Assembly (NCBI GenBank): GCA_035536235.1 | Contig: DATLOQ010000127.1 | Coordinates: 1-13,194 of the forward strand | Direction of reading: 5' to 3' | DNA from: DATLNF01 sp035536235 | GTDB taxonomy: Bacteria > Actinomycetota > Actinomycetes > BP-191 | DNA length: 13,194 nucleotides | Part shown: positions 5,481 to 12,560 of the stretch, piece by piece | How the letters are laid out: each line of letters begins with the position of its first letter | Numbering within the stretch: position 1 is the stretch's first letter | Program-made: the position numbers and the translations under genes | Notes under the pieces: model-generated | What the model was told of the DNA's origin: nothing | The model's input: the letters and a program-made list of their open reading frames with translations, nothing else | The model's database searches: none

Positions 5481-6683
5481 ATGCCAACGCGAATCTCCCG
5501 CCGGGTCGGTGCCATCGCCGAGTCGGCGACTCTTGCCGTCGACGCTAAGGCCAAGGCCCTCAAGGCTGCCGGGCGCGACATCATCGGCTTCGGTGCCGGC
5601 GAGCCTGACTTTCCCACTCCCCCTGTGATCGTGGCCGCCGCGGTGGAAGCGTGCCGCAACCCCCGCTTCCACAAGTACACCCCGACGGCGGGGCTGCCGG
5701 AGCTTCGGGAGGCATTGGCGCACAAGACCAAGCGCGACAGCGGGTACGACGTCGCACCCAGCCAGGTTCTCGTCACCAACGGCGGCAAGCAGGCCGTCTA
5801 CCAGGCGTTCGCCGCCATCCTCGACCCCGGCGACGAGGTCCTGCTGCCAGCGCCGTACTGGACGACCTATCCAGAGGCGATTCGGCTCGCCGGCGGTGCT
5901 GTGGTGGAGGTGACCACCGACGAGTCGAGCGCATTCTGCGTCTCCGTCGAGCAGCTCGAAGCGGCGAGCTCACCGCGGACCAAGGCCCTGCTGTTCTGCT
6001 CCCCCAGCAACCCGACGGGATCGGTCTACCCCCCAGAGCTGGTCGAGGCGGTCGGCCGGTGGGCAGCTGAGCGCGGCATCTGGGTGGTCACCGACGAGAT
6101 CTACGAGCACCTGGTCTATAGCGGCGGTCAGCATGTCTCGATGCCGGTCGTCGTCCCGGAGCTCGCGCAGCGCTGCCTCGTCGTCAACGGTGTGGCCAAG
6201 ACGTACGCGATGACCGGCTGGCGGGTCGGCTGGCTGCTCGGGCCGGACGATGTGATCGCCGCGGCCGCCAACCTGCAGTCGCACTCGTCCAGCAACGTGT
6301 GCAACGTCGCTCAGGCCGCGGCGCTGGCTGCGGTCTCCGGGGACCTGTCGGCCGTTGCCGAGATGCGCACCGCCTTCGACCGCCGCCGACAGACGATGCA
6401 TCGGATGCTCAACGCCATCCCCGGCGTGGTGTGCACCGAGCCCACGGGGGCGTTCTATGCGTTCCCGTCCCTGCGCGGCGTGCTCGGGCAGTCATTGCGC
6501 GGACGTGCCGCCTCGTCCACGGCGGAGCTCGCTGAGGTCGTCCTCGACGAGGTGGGGGTTGCCATCGTGCCGGGCGAGGCATTCGGTGCGCCCGGCTATG
6601 CCCGGCTCTCCTACGCTCTCGGCGACGACGACCTCGTCGACGGCGTCTCCCGCCTCGGCGACCTGATCCGTGAGGGTTCTTAG
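5481..6683 (+). CDS. aspC: Pyridoxal-phosphate aminotransferase, class I, aspartate-type
   Basis: It catalyses PLP-dependent amino-group exchange, most likely between aspartate/oxaloacetate and glutamate/2-oxoglutarate, in the cytoplasm. The 400-residue protein has the whole fold-type I layout: N-terminal FGAGEPDFPTPP (37-48), KYTPTAGLPELREA, the cofactor-phosphate loop TNGGKQAVYQAF (99-110), PAPYWTTYPE, SNPTG (176-180), DEIYEHLVYSG (205-215), the Schiff-base lysine K240 in GVAKTYAMTGWRVGW, and the substrate-carboxylate arginine R375 in YARLSYAL. The start is ATG at 5481 after AAAGG; an in-frame extension back to 4725 overlaps the ECF sigma gene and is rejected. Its TAG overlaps the convergent hadB TAA. 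Related enzymes can also use prephenate, so the exact substrate is inferred. In Streptomyces an aspC homologue also lies close to secE. Confidence 0.9.
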   Translation: MPTRISRRVGAIAESATLAVDAKAKALKAAGRDIIGFGAGEPDFPTPPVIVAAAVEACRNPRFHKYTPTAGLPELREALAHKTKRDSGYDVAPSQVLVTNGGKQAVYQAFAAILDPGDEVLLPAPYWTTYPEAIRLAGGAVVEVTTDESSAFCVSVEQLEAASSPRTKALLFCSPSNPTGSVYPPELVEAVGRWAAERGIWVVTDEIYEHLVYSGGQHVSMPVVVPELAQRCLVVNGVAKTYAMTGWRVGWLLGPDDVIAAAANLQSHSSSNVCNVAQAAALAAVSGDLSAVAEMRTAFDRRRQTMHRMLNAIPGVVCTEPTGAFYAFPSLRGVLGQSLRGRAASSTAELAEVVLDEVGVAIVPGEAFGAPGYARLSYALGDDDLVDGVSRLGDLIREGS

Positions 6684-7108
6684 CTGAGCCGGACGGTGGC
6701 CCGCGCGCCGGTGAGCACGCTGCTGCCGTCGACCTCGGCAGTGATGACCACGACGACCCGCTGGTCGTCCAGCTTCTCTTCGACCCGCCCGGACACCGTC
6801 AGCGAAGCTCCTGCCTCGTCATCCGGCACGACGACGGGACGGGAGAAGCGCACCGAGTAGTCGAGCAGTGCCCCCGGGTCACCCACCCACTCCGTCACGA
6901 CCCGGGCCGCCAGCGCCATCGTGTACATGCCATGAGCGATCACGTTGGGCAGCCCCACGAGCGTGGCGATGCGCTCGCTCCAGTGGATGATGTTGAAGTC
7001 GCCGGACGCCCCGGCGTACTGGATGAGGTTCCACCTCTGGATCGACAGCGAGAGGGCGGGGAGCTCGGTGCCGACTTCGACATCGGCGAAGCGCACCTGG
7101 GCGGCCAC
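6680..7108 (-). CDS. hadB: MaoC-type (R)-3-hydroxyacyl dehydratase catalytic subunit, HadB-like
   Basis: This is a hot-dog-fold hydratase/dehydratase that would act on (3R)-hydroxyacyl thioesters. The 142-residue protein has the hydratase-2 motif in YAGASGDFNIIHWSERIATLVGLP..IAHGM, with the catalytic Asp/His pair at D37 and H42. Length and sequence fit the HadB subunit of mycobacterial fatty-acid synthase II, including WVGDPGALLDYSVRF. The start is GTG at 7108, 2 nt after the hadA stop, so the two are coupled and probably form a heterodimer in which this subunit supplies catalysis. The TAA stop overlaps that of the convergent aminotransferase, leaving no room for a terminator. The HadAB pair is widespread in actinobacteria without mycolic acids, so mycolate synthesis should not be inferred. 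Confidence 0.88.
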   Translation of the reverse strand: MAAQVRFADVEVGTELPALSLSIQRWNLIQYAGASGDFNIIHWSERIATLVGLPNVIAHGMYTMALAARVVTEWVGDPGALLDYSVRFSRPVVVPDDEAGASLTVSGRVEEKLDDQRVVVVITAEVDGSSVLTGARATVRLS

Positions 7109-7110
7109 GC

Positions 7111-7572
7111 CTAGCCCGCCTGCACGGGCGCGGTGCCGCGGATCACGACGACGTTGGTCACGGTCGAGACCGGCTCGCCGGCCTCCGTCGTGATCTCGCT
7201 GGTGATGGTCATGAGCTCGTTACGCCCGGCCACGCGAATGTCGGTGATGGTCGAGGTGCTGACCAGGCGGTCGCCGGCGACGACCGGTCGGTGGTGGGTG
7301 AAGCGCTGCTCGCCGTGCACGAGGCGGCTGTAGTCGAGCCCGAGGTCGGGGTCGGCGATGGCGGCGTTCGGTCGGCGGAATGCGACCACCGTGAGGAACG
7401 TGGGCGGAGCGATCACGTCGGAGTGACCGAGCGCGCGGGCGGCCGCAGCGTCGCGGTAGGCGGGATGGGTGTCGCCGATCGCCGCCGCGAACTCACGGAT
7501 GTGCTCGCGGCCGACCTCGTACGGCTCCGAGGGCGGGAAGGACCGACCGACGAAGTCAGGATTCAGGGGCAT
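7111..7572 (-). CDS. hadA: Hot-dog-fold dehydratase partner subunit, HadA-like
   Basis: This 153-residue MaoC_dehydrat_N (FAS1-type) protein probably forms the substrate-binding partner of the HadB-like subunit just downstream. Recognisable segments are FVGRSFPPSEPYEVGREHIREFAAAIGD at the N-terminus, ALGHSDVIAPPTFLTVVAF in the central hot-dog helix region, and LDYSRLVHGEQRFTHHRPVVAGDRL. It lacks the catalytic D..H hydratase motif seen in its neighbour, as expected for the HadA role. The ATG at 7572 lies 6 nt after the rpmG stop, so rpmG-hadA-hadB is one tightly packed operon, the arrangement known in Streptomyces and Mycobacterium. No strong ribosome binding site precedes it, suggesting translational coupling to rpmG. 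Confidence 0.87.
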   Translation of the reverse strand: MPLNPDFVGRSFPPSEPYEVGREHIREFAAAIGDTHPAYRDAAAARALGHSDVIAPPTFLTVVAFRRPNAAIADPDLGLDYSRLVHGEQRFTHHRPVVAGDRLVSTSTITDIRVAGRNELMTITSEITTEAGEPVSTVTNVVVIRGTAPVQAG

Positions 7573-7578
7573 CTGCCG

Positions 7579-7743
7579 CTAGCGCGTCTCGCGGTGCGCC
7601 TGATGGCTGCGGCAGCGGGGGCAGAACTTGGCCAGCTCCATGCGGTCCGGGTCGTTGCGGCGGTTCTTCTTGGTGATGTAGTTGCGCTCTTTGCACTCCG
7701 TGCAGGCCAGAGTGATCTTCGGGCGTACGTCGTTCTTGGCCAC
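7579..7743 (-). CDS. rpmG: 50S ribosomal protein L33, zinc-binding form
   Basis: L33 is a small protein of the large ribosomal subunit. The 54-residue product begins MAKNDVRPKITLACTECKERNYITKKNRRN and contains two Cys pairs, C14-x2-C17 and C41-x2-C44, the zinc-ribbon ligands of the C+ paralogue. Some actinobacteria also have a cysteine-free paralogue induced under zinc starvation; the Cys-containing form here is the zinc-replete type. The start is GTG at 7743 with GAGGA about 9-10 nt upstream, and the stop is TAG. It is the first protein gene downstream of tRNA-Met and has its own promoter-like element at 7797-7826. Confidence 0.96.
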   Translation of the reverse strand: MAKNDVRPKITLACTECKERNYITKKNRRNDPDRMELAKFCPRCRSHQAHRETR

Positions 7744-7796
7744 GGCGGAGCATCCTCAGCGACAGTCGGGGAAATCGAAGGGTGGAGCGACTCGAC

Positions 7797-7826
7797 AGGG
7801 TAACCGACGCCCACATCCGCTGTCGA
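7797..7826 (-). promoter_or_regulatory. Promoter for rpmG-hadA-hadB
   Basis: On the minus strand TCGACA (7821-7826, one mismatch to TTGACA) and TACCCT (7797-7802) are separated by 18 bp. Initiation near 7790 gives a leader of about 47 nt. The element sits between tRNA-Met and rpmG, so the protein genes need not depend on the tRNA transcript. Confidence 0.55.
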
Positions 7827-7891
7827 AGCCGGCATGGGGCCTCGAGGCAGCACGCCGAGGCAGGCGCGCCGTTCTCGAAGGCCGATCTGTG

Positions 7892-7965
7892 TAGCGGTGG
7901 CCGGACTTGAACCGGCGACACAGCGATTATGAGCCGCTTGCTCTACCAGGCTGAGCTACACCGCT
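7892..7965 (-). tRNA. tRNA-Met (CAT anticodon, elongator type)
   Basis: This is a 74-nt cloverleaf on the minus strand. The acceptor AGCGGTG pairs with CACCGCT, the D arm is GCTC/GAGC, the anticodon stem is AGCGG/TCGCT with loop CTCATAA (anticodon complement of 7929-7931), and the T arm is GCCGG/CCGGC with TTCAAGT. The first acceptor pair is a normal A-T pair and the three G-C pairs of initiator tRNAs are absent from the anticodon stem, so it is an elongator. CCA is not encoded. It lies 24 bp downstream of tRNA-Thr. Confidence 0.95.
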
Positions 7966-7989
7966 CCGCCGGTCGGAACGACCGGAGAG

Positions 7990-8062
7990 AGCCCCCTTAC
8001 GGAATCGAACCGTAGACCTTCTCCTTACCATGGAGACGCTCTGCCGACTGAGCTAAGGGGGC
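7990..8062 (-). tRNA. tRNA-Thr (GGT anticodon)
   Basis: This is a 73-nt cloverleaf on the minus strand. The acceptor GCCCCCT pairs perfectly with AGGGGGC, the D arm is GCTC/GAGC, the anticodon stem is TCTCC/GGAGA with loop ATGGTAA (anticodon complement of 8027-8029), and the T arm is TACGG/CCGTA with TTCGATT. The discriminator is T and CCA is not encoded. The tRNA-Thr-tRNA-Met-rpmG order is a conserved actinobacterial cluster. Confidence 0.96.
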
Positions 8063-8076
8063 GGCATGCTCGGGGA

Positions 8077-8106
8077 AGGGTAGACGACATTCGGCGCCCG
8101 CGCCAA
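8077..8106 (-). promoter_or_regulatory. Promoter for tRNA-Thr-tRNA-Met
   Basis: On the minus strand TTGGCG (8101-8106) and TACCCT (8077-8082) are 18 bp apart. Initiation near 8070 would lie only about 8 nt before the mature tRNA-Thr 5' end, a common spacing for tRNA genes. The minus-35 lies inside the 3' hairpin of the upstream GGDEF-EAL gene. Confidence 0.55.
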
Positions 8107-8127
8107 AGCATGGCGAGAGCCGGCGCG
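8099..8127 (-). terminator. Possible terminator hairpin after the GGDEF-EAL gene
   Basis: Starting 18 nt after the stop codon, CGCGCC and GGCGCG form a perfect 6-bp outer stem around a 17-nt loop, which can itself nest GGC-TCTC-GCC. No U-tract follows, but actinobacterial terminators often lack one. It overlaps the tRNA-Thr minus-35 region, so termination and initiation would share DNA. Confidence 0.35.
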
Positions 8128-8145
8128 ACGACGGACTAGACCCAG

Positions 8146-10746
8146 CTAGACGACCCGCCGCATCCGGCGGCGCTGGGCACCCGACTGCTGCGCACCGTCG
8201 TCGCCGGGACGCTCGCCGTCATCATCCGGTGGAGGCCGCTCGGCCAGCCAGGTGGACAGCACACCGGCCGGCACCGGGCGGCTGAGGTGGTAGCCCTGAG
8301 CCTGAGCGCAGCCGAGTTCGGTCAACCGCTCCCAGGTCGTCGCGTCTTCCACGCCCTCGGCGACCACCCGAAGGCCCAAGTTGGCCCCCAAGTCCACGAT
8401 CGTCTGGACGATCACAGCGTCGTTGCGGTCGTGCAGCATGTCCAGGACGAAGGACTTGTCGATCTTGATCTCCTGCACGGGGAGCCGGCTGAGGTAGGCC
8501 AGCGACGAGTAGCCCGTGCCGAAGTCGTCGACTGAGATCGTGACGCCCATGCCGGCGAGACGCTGCAGCACCCCGATCGTGCGAGCCGGGTCGCTCATGA
8601 CCGAGCTCTCAGTGATCTCCAGGACGAGCAAAGCCGGATCGACGCCGACCTGAGCCAGCAGCCGATTCACGTCGTCAGGCAGATCCGGGTCCAGGAGGTT
8701 GCGGGCAGAGATGTTGACCGCCATGGTCAGCGCCAGGCCCGTCCGCTGCCAGGCAGCGCACTGCTGCAACGCGCCACGCAGCACCCACTGGGTCAGCGTT
8801 CGAATCAAGCCGGTGTGCTCCGCCAGCGGAATGAACTCATCCGGCGGGAGCAGGCCATGCTGCGGGTGGTGCCAGCGCAGCAGCGCCTCCACCCCGACAA
8901 CTCGCCCCGTGGGCAGGTCGGCCTTGGGCTGGAAGTACAGCGCGAGCTCGTCGGTCTCGATGGCCCGGCGGAGCTCACCGATCAAGGCGAGCCGGCGTGG
9001 GCTGTACTGGTCGCTCTCCGGTGCGTAGGTCTCGATGGAGTGGGTGCCCGCCTTGGCGGCGTACATCGCCACATCGGCGCGCTGCAGCAGCGTCTCGGGG
9101 TCGTCGCCGTGATTGGGGAAGATTGCCACGCCGATGCTCGCCGACACGTCGAGGCTCAGGGCTTCGAGCTTGAAGGGGCGCTCGAGAGAGCTCTGCACCT
9201 GGTTCGCCGTCGCCATCGCGTCCCACTCGTCCGCGACGACGGGCACCAGCACTGCGAACTCGTCGCCGCCCAGCCGGGCGATCGTCGTGCCGACTCCGAG
9301 AGAGCTCACCAGGCGGCGGCCGATCTCCTGCAGCAGCAGGTCGCCGTTGTGGTGGCCCAAGGTGTCGTTCACCTCTTTGAAGCGGTCCAGATCCATGATC
9401 ATCACCGCGAGCTGCCCACTGACGTCGCGCGCAGCGGTGACGGCCTCGGCCACCCGGTGATGGAACAGGGTGCGGTTGGGCAACCCGGTCAGCGCATCGT
9501 GGAGGGCTTCCTGACGCAGCCGGGTGACGAGCCGCTCGTTCTCCAGCGCGACGCTGGCGTGAGCGGCCAGTGCTTCGAAGAACCGCTGGTCGTCGGTGTC
9601 GAAGCTGCGTACGTCGGTCAGCCGACTCGTCACCGCGATCGTGCCGTCGATGGTCCCGTCCCGCAGGAGGGGAGCAATGAGGACGCCCCGTGCGCCGTAC
9701 CGGCTCAGATGGGCTCGCTCGGCGGGGTCGCGGGTGCCGTAGGAGATCAGCCGGGAAACGCCGTCGGCGCAGACCGCGGGCCAGGGCCAGGACTCGGCAT
9801 GCACAGCGTCGACGACGGAGGTGCTCACCGAGTCGTCGTCGTCCAGCCACATGCGCACAAAGCTGCCGTCCCCGGACTCGTCGCGCAGCACCACCTCGGC
9901 GCCGGCGGCCCGCAGGAGGTCACGGGTGTGGGCCAGCAGAGACTGGCTCGCGTCGCCCGACTCGCGGATCTCCTCGACGGCCCGGCTGAACGTGTAGAGG
10001 CGCTCGAGGTTCGCGTGCCGCCCGTCGAGCCCGGCGTAGCCGCGGTAGGCGAGGAGGGTCACGCCCGCGACGAGGACGAGGAACCACCCGGCCCGAGCAT
10101 CCGCCTGCAACGTCACCACGGCCACCAGGGCGAGGGAGGCCTCGAAGACCGCGACGGTGAAGCCGACGCCCGCTGTCGTGATCCAGCCGCGCCAGCGCAG
10201 CCACGACTCACTGGCTGCGCTGACCGCGACCGCGGTGTACCCGCGGATCAGCTCTGCGACCACCGCTGCGACGACAGCGGCGATCCAGCTCCGCGGTCCG
10301 GTCGAGACGTCTCCGGTGATCGCGCGGAAGACCACTACTGCGACGCTGGCCGACAGCGCTGCCTGGTTGATGTCGAGCACGATCTTGGCGGGTGGCTGAC
10401 GGCGCGGCAGCGCGTTGAGCAACGACCCGACTACCCGGGCCGGCACCAGGGTCACCGGGTCGGCCACGAAGAGCGCCAGCACCAGGCACACCTCAGACAA
10501 CGAGATGGACCTCGCCTCCCGGCGGAACTCCACGTGGATGGCCGCGGCGTCAGTGCCCGCGAAGAGCGCAGCGAGGACAAACCACGGGAGAGTCACGGGG
10601 CTGTCCAGGGGCGCCAGGTGGTAGACCCCGACGAAGTAGATGCCCAGACAGCTCAGGCCAAGCGCCGCGCTGATGTCGATGATCTGCCGTCGGCCGGTGA
10701 CTCGCGGCGCCGGTGTCGGGTGAGGAGGGGTGCGCTCCTGCGACAC
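8146..10746 (-). CDS. Membrane-anchored GAF-GGDEF-EAL cyclic-di-GMP turnover protein
   Basis: This 866-residue protein predicts both synthesis and hydrolysis of cyclic-di-GMP. Residues 1 to about 235 hold several hydrophobic helices (about 22-44, 52-70, 86-112, 126-142, 153-175, 190-212, 219-235), forming a membrane sensory domain. Residues about 245-405 resemble a GAF domain. The diguanylate cyclase domain (about 412-575) has DALTGLPNRTLF, MDLDRFKEVNDTLGH and an intact GGDEF at 493-497, but no RxxD inhibitory site before it. The phosphodiesterase domain (about 583-835) keeps EALLRW (620-625), N678, LEITES, VDDFGTGYSSL, KIDKSF and VAEGVED, so it looks catalytically competent. An acidic linker and a basic tail (RRRMRRVV) close it. 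The start is GTG at 10746 behind GGGAGG with an 8-nt spacer. The gene stands alone between tRNA genes; the signal and the dominant activity are unknown. Confidence 0.93.
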   Translation of the reverse strand: MSQERTPPHPTPAPRVTGRRQIIDISAALGLSCLGIYFVGVYHLAPLDSPVTLPWFVLAALFAGTDAAAIHVEFRREARSISLSEVCLVLALFVADPVTLVPARVVGSLLNALPRRQPPAKIVLDINQAALSASVAVVVFRAITGDVSTGPRSWIAAVVAAVVAELIRGYTAVAVSAASESWLRWRGWITTAGVGFTVAVFEASLALVAVVTLQADARAGWFLVLVAGVTLLAYRGYAGLDGRHANLERLYTFSRAVEEIRESGDASQSLLAHTRDLLRAAGAEVVLRDESGDGSFVRMWLDDDDSVSTSVVDAVHAESWPWPAVCADGVSRLISYGTRDPAERAHLSRYGARGVLIAPLLRDGTIDGTIAVTSRLTDVRSFDTDDQRFFEALAAHASVALENERLVTRLRQEALHDALTGLPNRTLFHHRVAEAVTAARDVSGQLAVMIMDLDRFKEVNDTLGHHNGDLLLQEIGRRLVSSLGVGTTIARLGGDEFAVLVPVVADEWDAMATANQVQSSLERPFKLEALSLDVSASIGVAIFPNHGDDPETLLQRADVAMYAAKAGTHSIETYAPESDQYSPRRLALIGELRRAIETDELALYFQPKADLPTGRVVGVEALLRWHHPQHGLLPPDEFIPLAEHTGLIRTLTQWVLRGALQQCAAWQRTGLALTMAVNISARNLLDPDLPDDVNRLLAQVGVDPALLVLEITESSVMSDPARTIGVLQRLAGMGVTISVDDFGTGYSSLAYLSRLPVQEIKIDKSFVLDMLHDRNDAVIVQTIVDLGANLGLRVVAEGVEDATTWERLTELGCAQAQGYHLSRPVPAGVLSTWLAERPPPDDDGERPGDDGAQQSGAQRRRMRRVV

Positions 10747-10867
10747 GACGGCACCTCCCTCTGGGCACGCCGGCCGGGTCGGCCGGGACGCGGACGGACT
10801 CCGACGTCATCGGCACCACCGGGCGGGCACTGCAGTAACCCACGCCCCCGGCTCCCCGGCCACTACG

Positions 10868-10897
10868 CCGTTCGGCCGCTTGGACTGGTCCGAACGG
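10868..10897 (-). terminator. Hairpin 2 downstream of tRNA-Tyr
   Basis: CCGTTCGG (10868-10875) pairs perfectly with CCGAACGG (10890-10897) across a 14-nt loop. It is the second of two tandem stem-loops between tRNA-Tyr and the GGDEF-EAL gene, both read on the minus strand. No U-tract follows. It probably acts as a backup terminator. The remaining stretch 10747-10867 up to the GGDEF-EAL start shows no convincing promoter. Confidence 0.5.
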
Positions 10898-10902
10898 GGT
10901 AC

Positions 10903-10934
10903 GGCGGGCCCCCCACTCGTTCCTGGGGCCCGCC
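10903..10934 (-). terminator. Strong GC-rich hairpin downstream of tRNA-Tyr
   Basis: GGCGGGCCCC (10903-10912) pairs perfectly over 10 bp with GGGGCCCGCC (10925-10934) around a 12-nt loop. It begins 9 nt after the 3' end of tRNA-Tyr on the minus strand, the expected place for its terminator. The U-tract is missing, as is common in actinobacteria. Confidence 0.65.
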
Positions 10935-10943
10935 GCGCCGTGG

Positions 10944-11025
<82 letters not shown>

Positions 11026-11092
11026 GCCGAACCCGCCAAGGTGCAGCTGGTGCGCAGAAGGATAACGGATCACCGAGCCGAGGAGAGCACCG

Positions 11093-11584
11093 ATGGCAGA
11101 CCCGTCGTTCGACGTGGTGAGCAAGGTCGACCACCAAGAGGTCGACAACGCTCTCAACCAGGCGGCGAAGGAAGTGGCCACCCGCTACGACTTCAAGGAC
11201 ACCGGGTCCGAAATCGCCTGGTCCGGGGAGAAGGTGGAGATCAAGAGCAACGCCGACGAGCGATGCAAGGCCGTCCTCGAGGTGTTCAAGGAGAAGCTGG
11301 TCAAGCGAGACGTCTCACTGAAGTGCCTTCAGCACGGTGACCCTCAGCCAGCCGGGGGCAGCACAGTCAAGCTGACTATCGAGATCAACCAGGGGATCGC
11401 CGACGACAAGGCCAAGGCGATCGCGAAGAAGATCAAGGCTGAGGGCCCCAGGGGCATCCAGGCGTCGATCCAGGGCGATCAGCTGCGGGTCACGGGTAAG
11501 AAGAAGGACGACCTGCAGACGGTGATCTCGCTGCTGAAGGAGAGCGACTTCGGCATCCCCTTGCAGTTCACGAACTACCGGTAG
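11093..11584 (+). CDS. yajQ: YajQ-family nucleotide-binding protein (UPF0234)
   Basis: This is a small cytosolic protein of two ferredoxin-like folds; family members bind nucleotides or RNA, and a Xanthomonas homologue is reported as a cyclic-di-GMP effector. The 163-residue protein shows the family features MADPSFDVVSKVDHQEVDNALNQAAKEVATRYDFK at the start, IKSNADERCKAVLEVFKEKLVKR in the middle, and the ending LKESDFGIPLQFTNYR. Length is normal. The ATG at 11093 is preceded by GAGGAGAG with a 5-nt gap. It is convergent with htpX, with one base between the two stop codons, and its start lies 67 bp from the divergent tRNA-Tyr. A role in cyclic-di-GMP sensing alongside the nearby GGDEF-EAL protein is possible but unproven; yajQ commonly sits here in actinobacteria without it. 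Confidence 0.94.
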   Translation: MADPSFDVVSKVDHQEVDNALNQAAKEVATRYDFKDTGSEIAWSGEKVEIKSNADERCKAVLEVFKEKLVKRDVSLKCLQHGDPQPAGGSTVKLTIEINQGIADDKAKAIAKKIKAEGPRGIQASIQGDQLRVTGKKKDDLQTVISLLKESDFGIPLQFTNYR

Positions 11585-11585
11585 G

Positions 11586-12485
11586 TCAGGCCGGCAGCCG
11601 GGTGCCGGCCATCTCCTCGAGGCGGGCGATCCGCTCCGCCATCGGCGGGTGGGTGGAGAACATCCGAGCCATCCCGGACCCCCGGAACGGGTTGGCGATC
11701 ATCAGGTGGCTCGACGCCACCAGCTCATTGCTCTGCGGCAGCGGCAAGGCCTGTGTGCCGGCGTCGAGCTTGCGCAGCGCACTCGCCAGCGCCAGGGGAT
11801 CCCCGGTCACCTGCGCCCCGCTGGCGTCTGCCTGAAACTCTCGCTGCCGCGAGATCGCCAGCTGGACCATCGAGGCCGCGATCGGCCCGAGGATGATCAG
11901 CAGCAGCCCCCCGAGTGCTCCGCCGCCGCTGTCCTCGTCGTTGCTGTTCTCGTAGTTGCTGCGCCCGCCGCCGAAGATGGCGCCGAAGAAGGCCATCCGG
12001 GACAGAAACATGATCACGGTGGCCAGCGCGCCGGCCACCGAGCTGATGAGGATGTCGCGGTTGTAGACGTGCGCCAGCTCGTGGCCGAGGACGCCGCGCA
12101 GCTCCTGGCGGTCGAGGATCGACAGGATGCCCTGCGTGCAGCACACCGCGGCGTTGCGCGGGTTGCGGCCGGTGGCGAAGGCGTTGGGTGCCATGGTCGG
12201 CGAGACGTAGAGGCGGGGCATCGGCATCCGCTGTGACTGGGCCAGCTCCGCCACGATCGCGTAGAGCTCCGGAGCCTCCGCCTCGCTGACCGGCTGCGCA
12301 TGCATCGACCGCAACGCGATCTTGTCGCTGAAGAAGTAGCTGATCCCGTTGACGGCCAGGGCGACGACGAGGGCAACGGTCAGCCCGGCGCTGCCGCCGA
12401 GCGCCTGGCCGGCGACCAGGATCAGCGCCGACAGCAGGCCGAGCAGGGCCGCTGTCTTGAGTCCGTTTTTGTGACGGTTGTGCAT
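11586..12485 (-). CDS. htpX: HtpX-type membrane zinc metalloprotease
   Basis: HtpX is an M48-family protease of the cytoplasmic membrane that degrades misfolded membrane proteins with its active site on the cytoplasmic face. The 299-residue protein has two N-terminal membrane helices (about 11-29 and 35-53), the conserved TMAPNAFATGRNPRNAAV, the zinc motif HELAH at 135-139 with catalytic E136, two further hydrophobic segments (about 146-170 and 190-212), a Gly/Asn/Asp/Ser-rich linker between them (172-189), and the third zinc ligand E216 in REFQAD. The C-terminal FSTHPPMAERIARLE is also typical. The ATG at 12485 follows GGGAGG with a 9-nt spacer; an extension to 12515 is rejected because MHNRHKNGLKTAALLG is the family N-terminus. 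It lies 97 bp downstream of nuoN. Confidence 0.95.
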   Translation of the reverse strand: MHNRHKNGLKTAALLGLLSALILVAGQALGGSAGLTVALVVALAVNGISYFFSDKIALRSMHAQPVSEAEAPELYAIVAELAQSQRMPMPRLYVSPTMAPNAFATGRNPRNAAVCCTQGILSILDRQELRGVLGHELAHVYNRDILISSVAGALATVIMFLSRMAFFGAIFGGGRSNYENSNDEDSGGGALGGLLLIILGPIAASMVQLAISRQREFQADASGAQVTGDPLALASALRKLDAGTQALPLPQSNELVASSHLMIANPFRGSGMARMFSTHPPMAERIARLEEMAGTRLPA

Positions 12486-12560
12486 GACAGGGCCCTCCCG
12501 AACCCGCACCGGCACTGCGCCAGCCGCTCAGATCAACGCCCCGATGTCGGACGTCGTTCC

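Noticed and set aside
5385..5723. N-terminal extension of the ECF sigma frame
   Set aside because: It overlaps the start of aspC on the other strand and lies upstream of the AAAGGGAG-type site serving the ATG at 5384; ECF factors of about 200 residues are normal.
6680..7572. Evidence for mycolic acid synthesis from HadA/HadB
   Set aside because: HadAB-like pairs beside rpmG occur widely in actinobacteria without mycolates, and no HadC or mycolate gene is present in the window.
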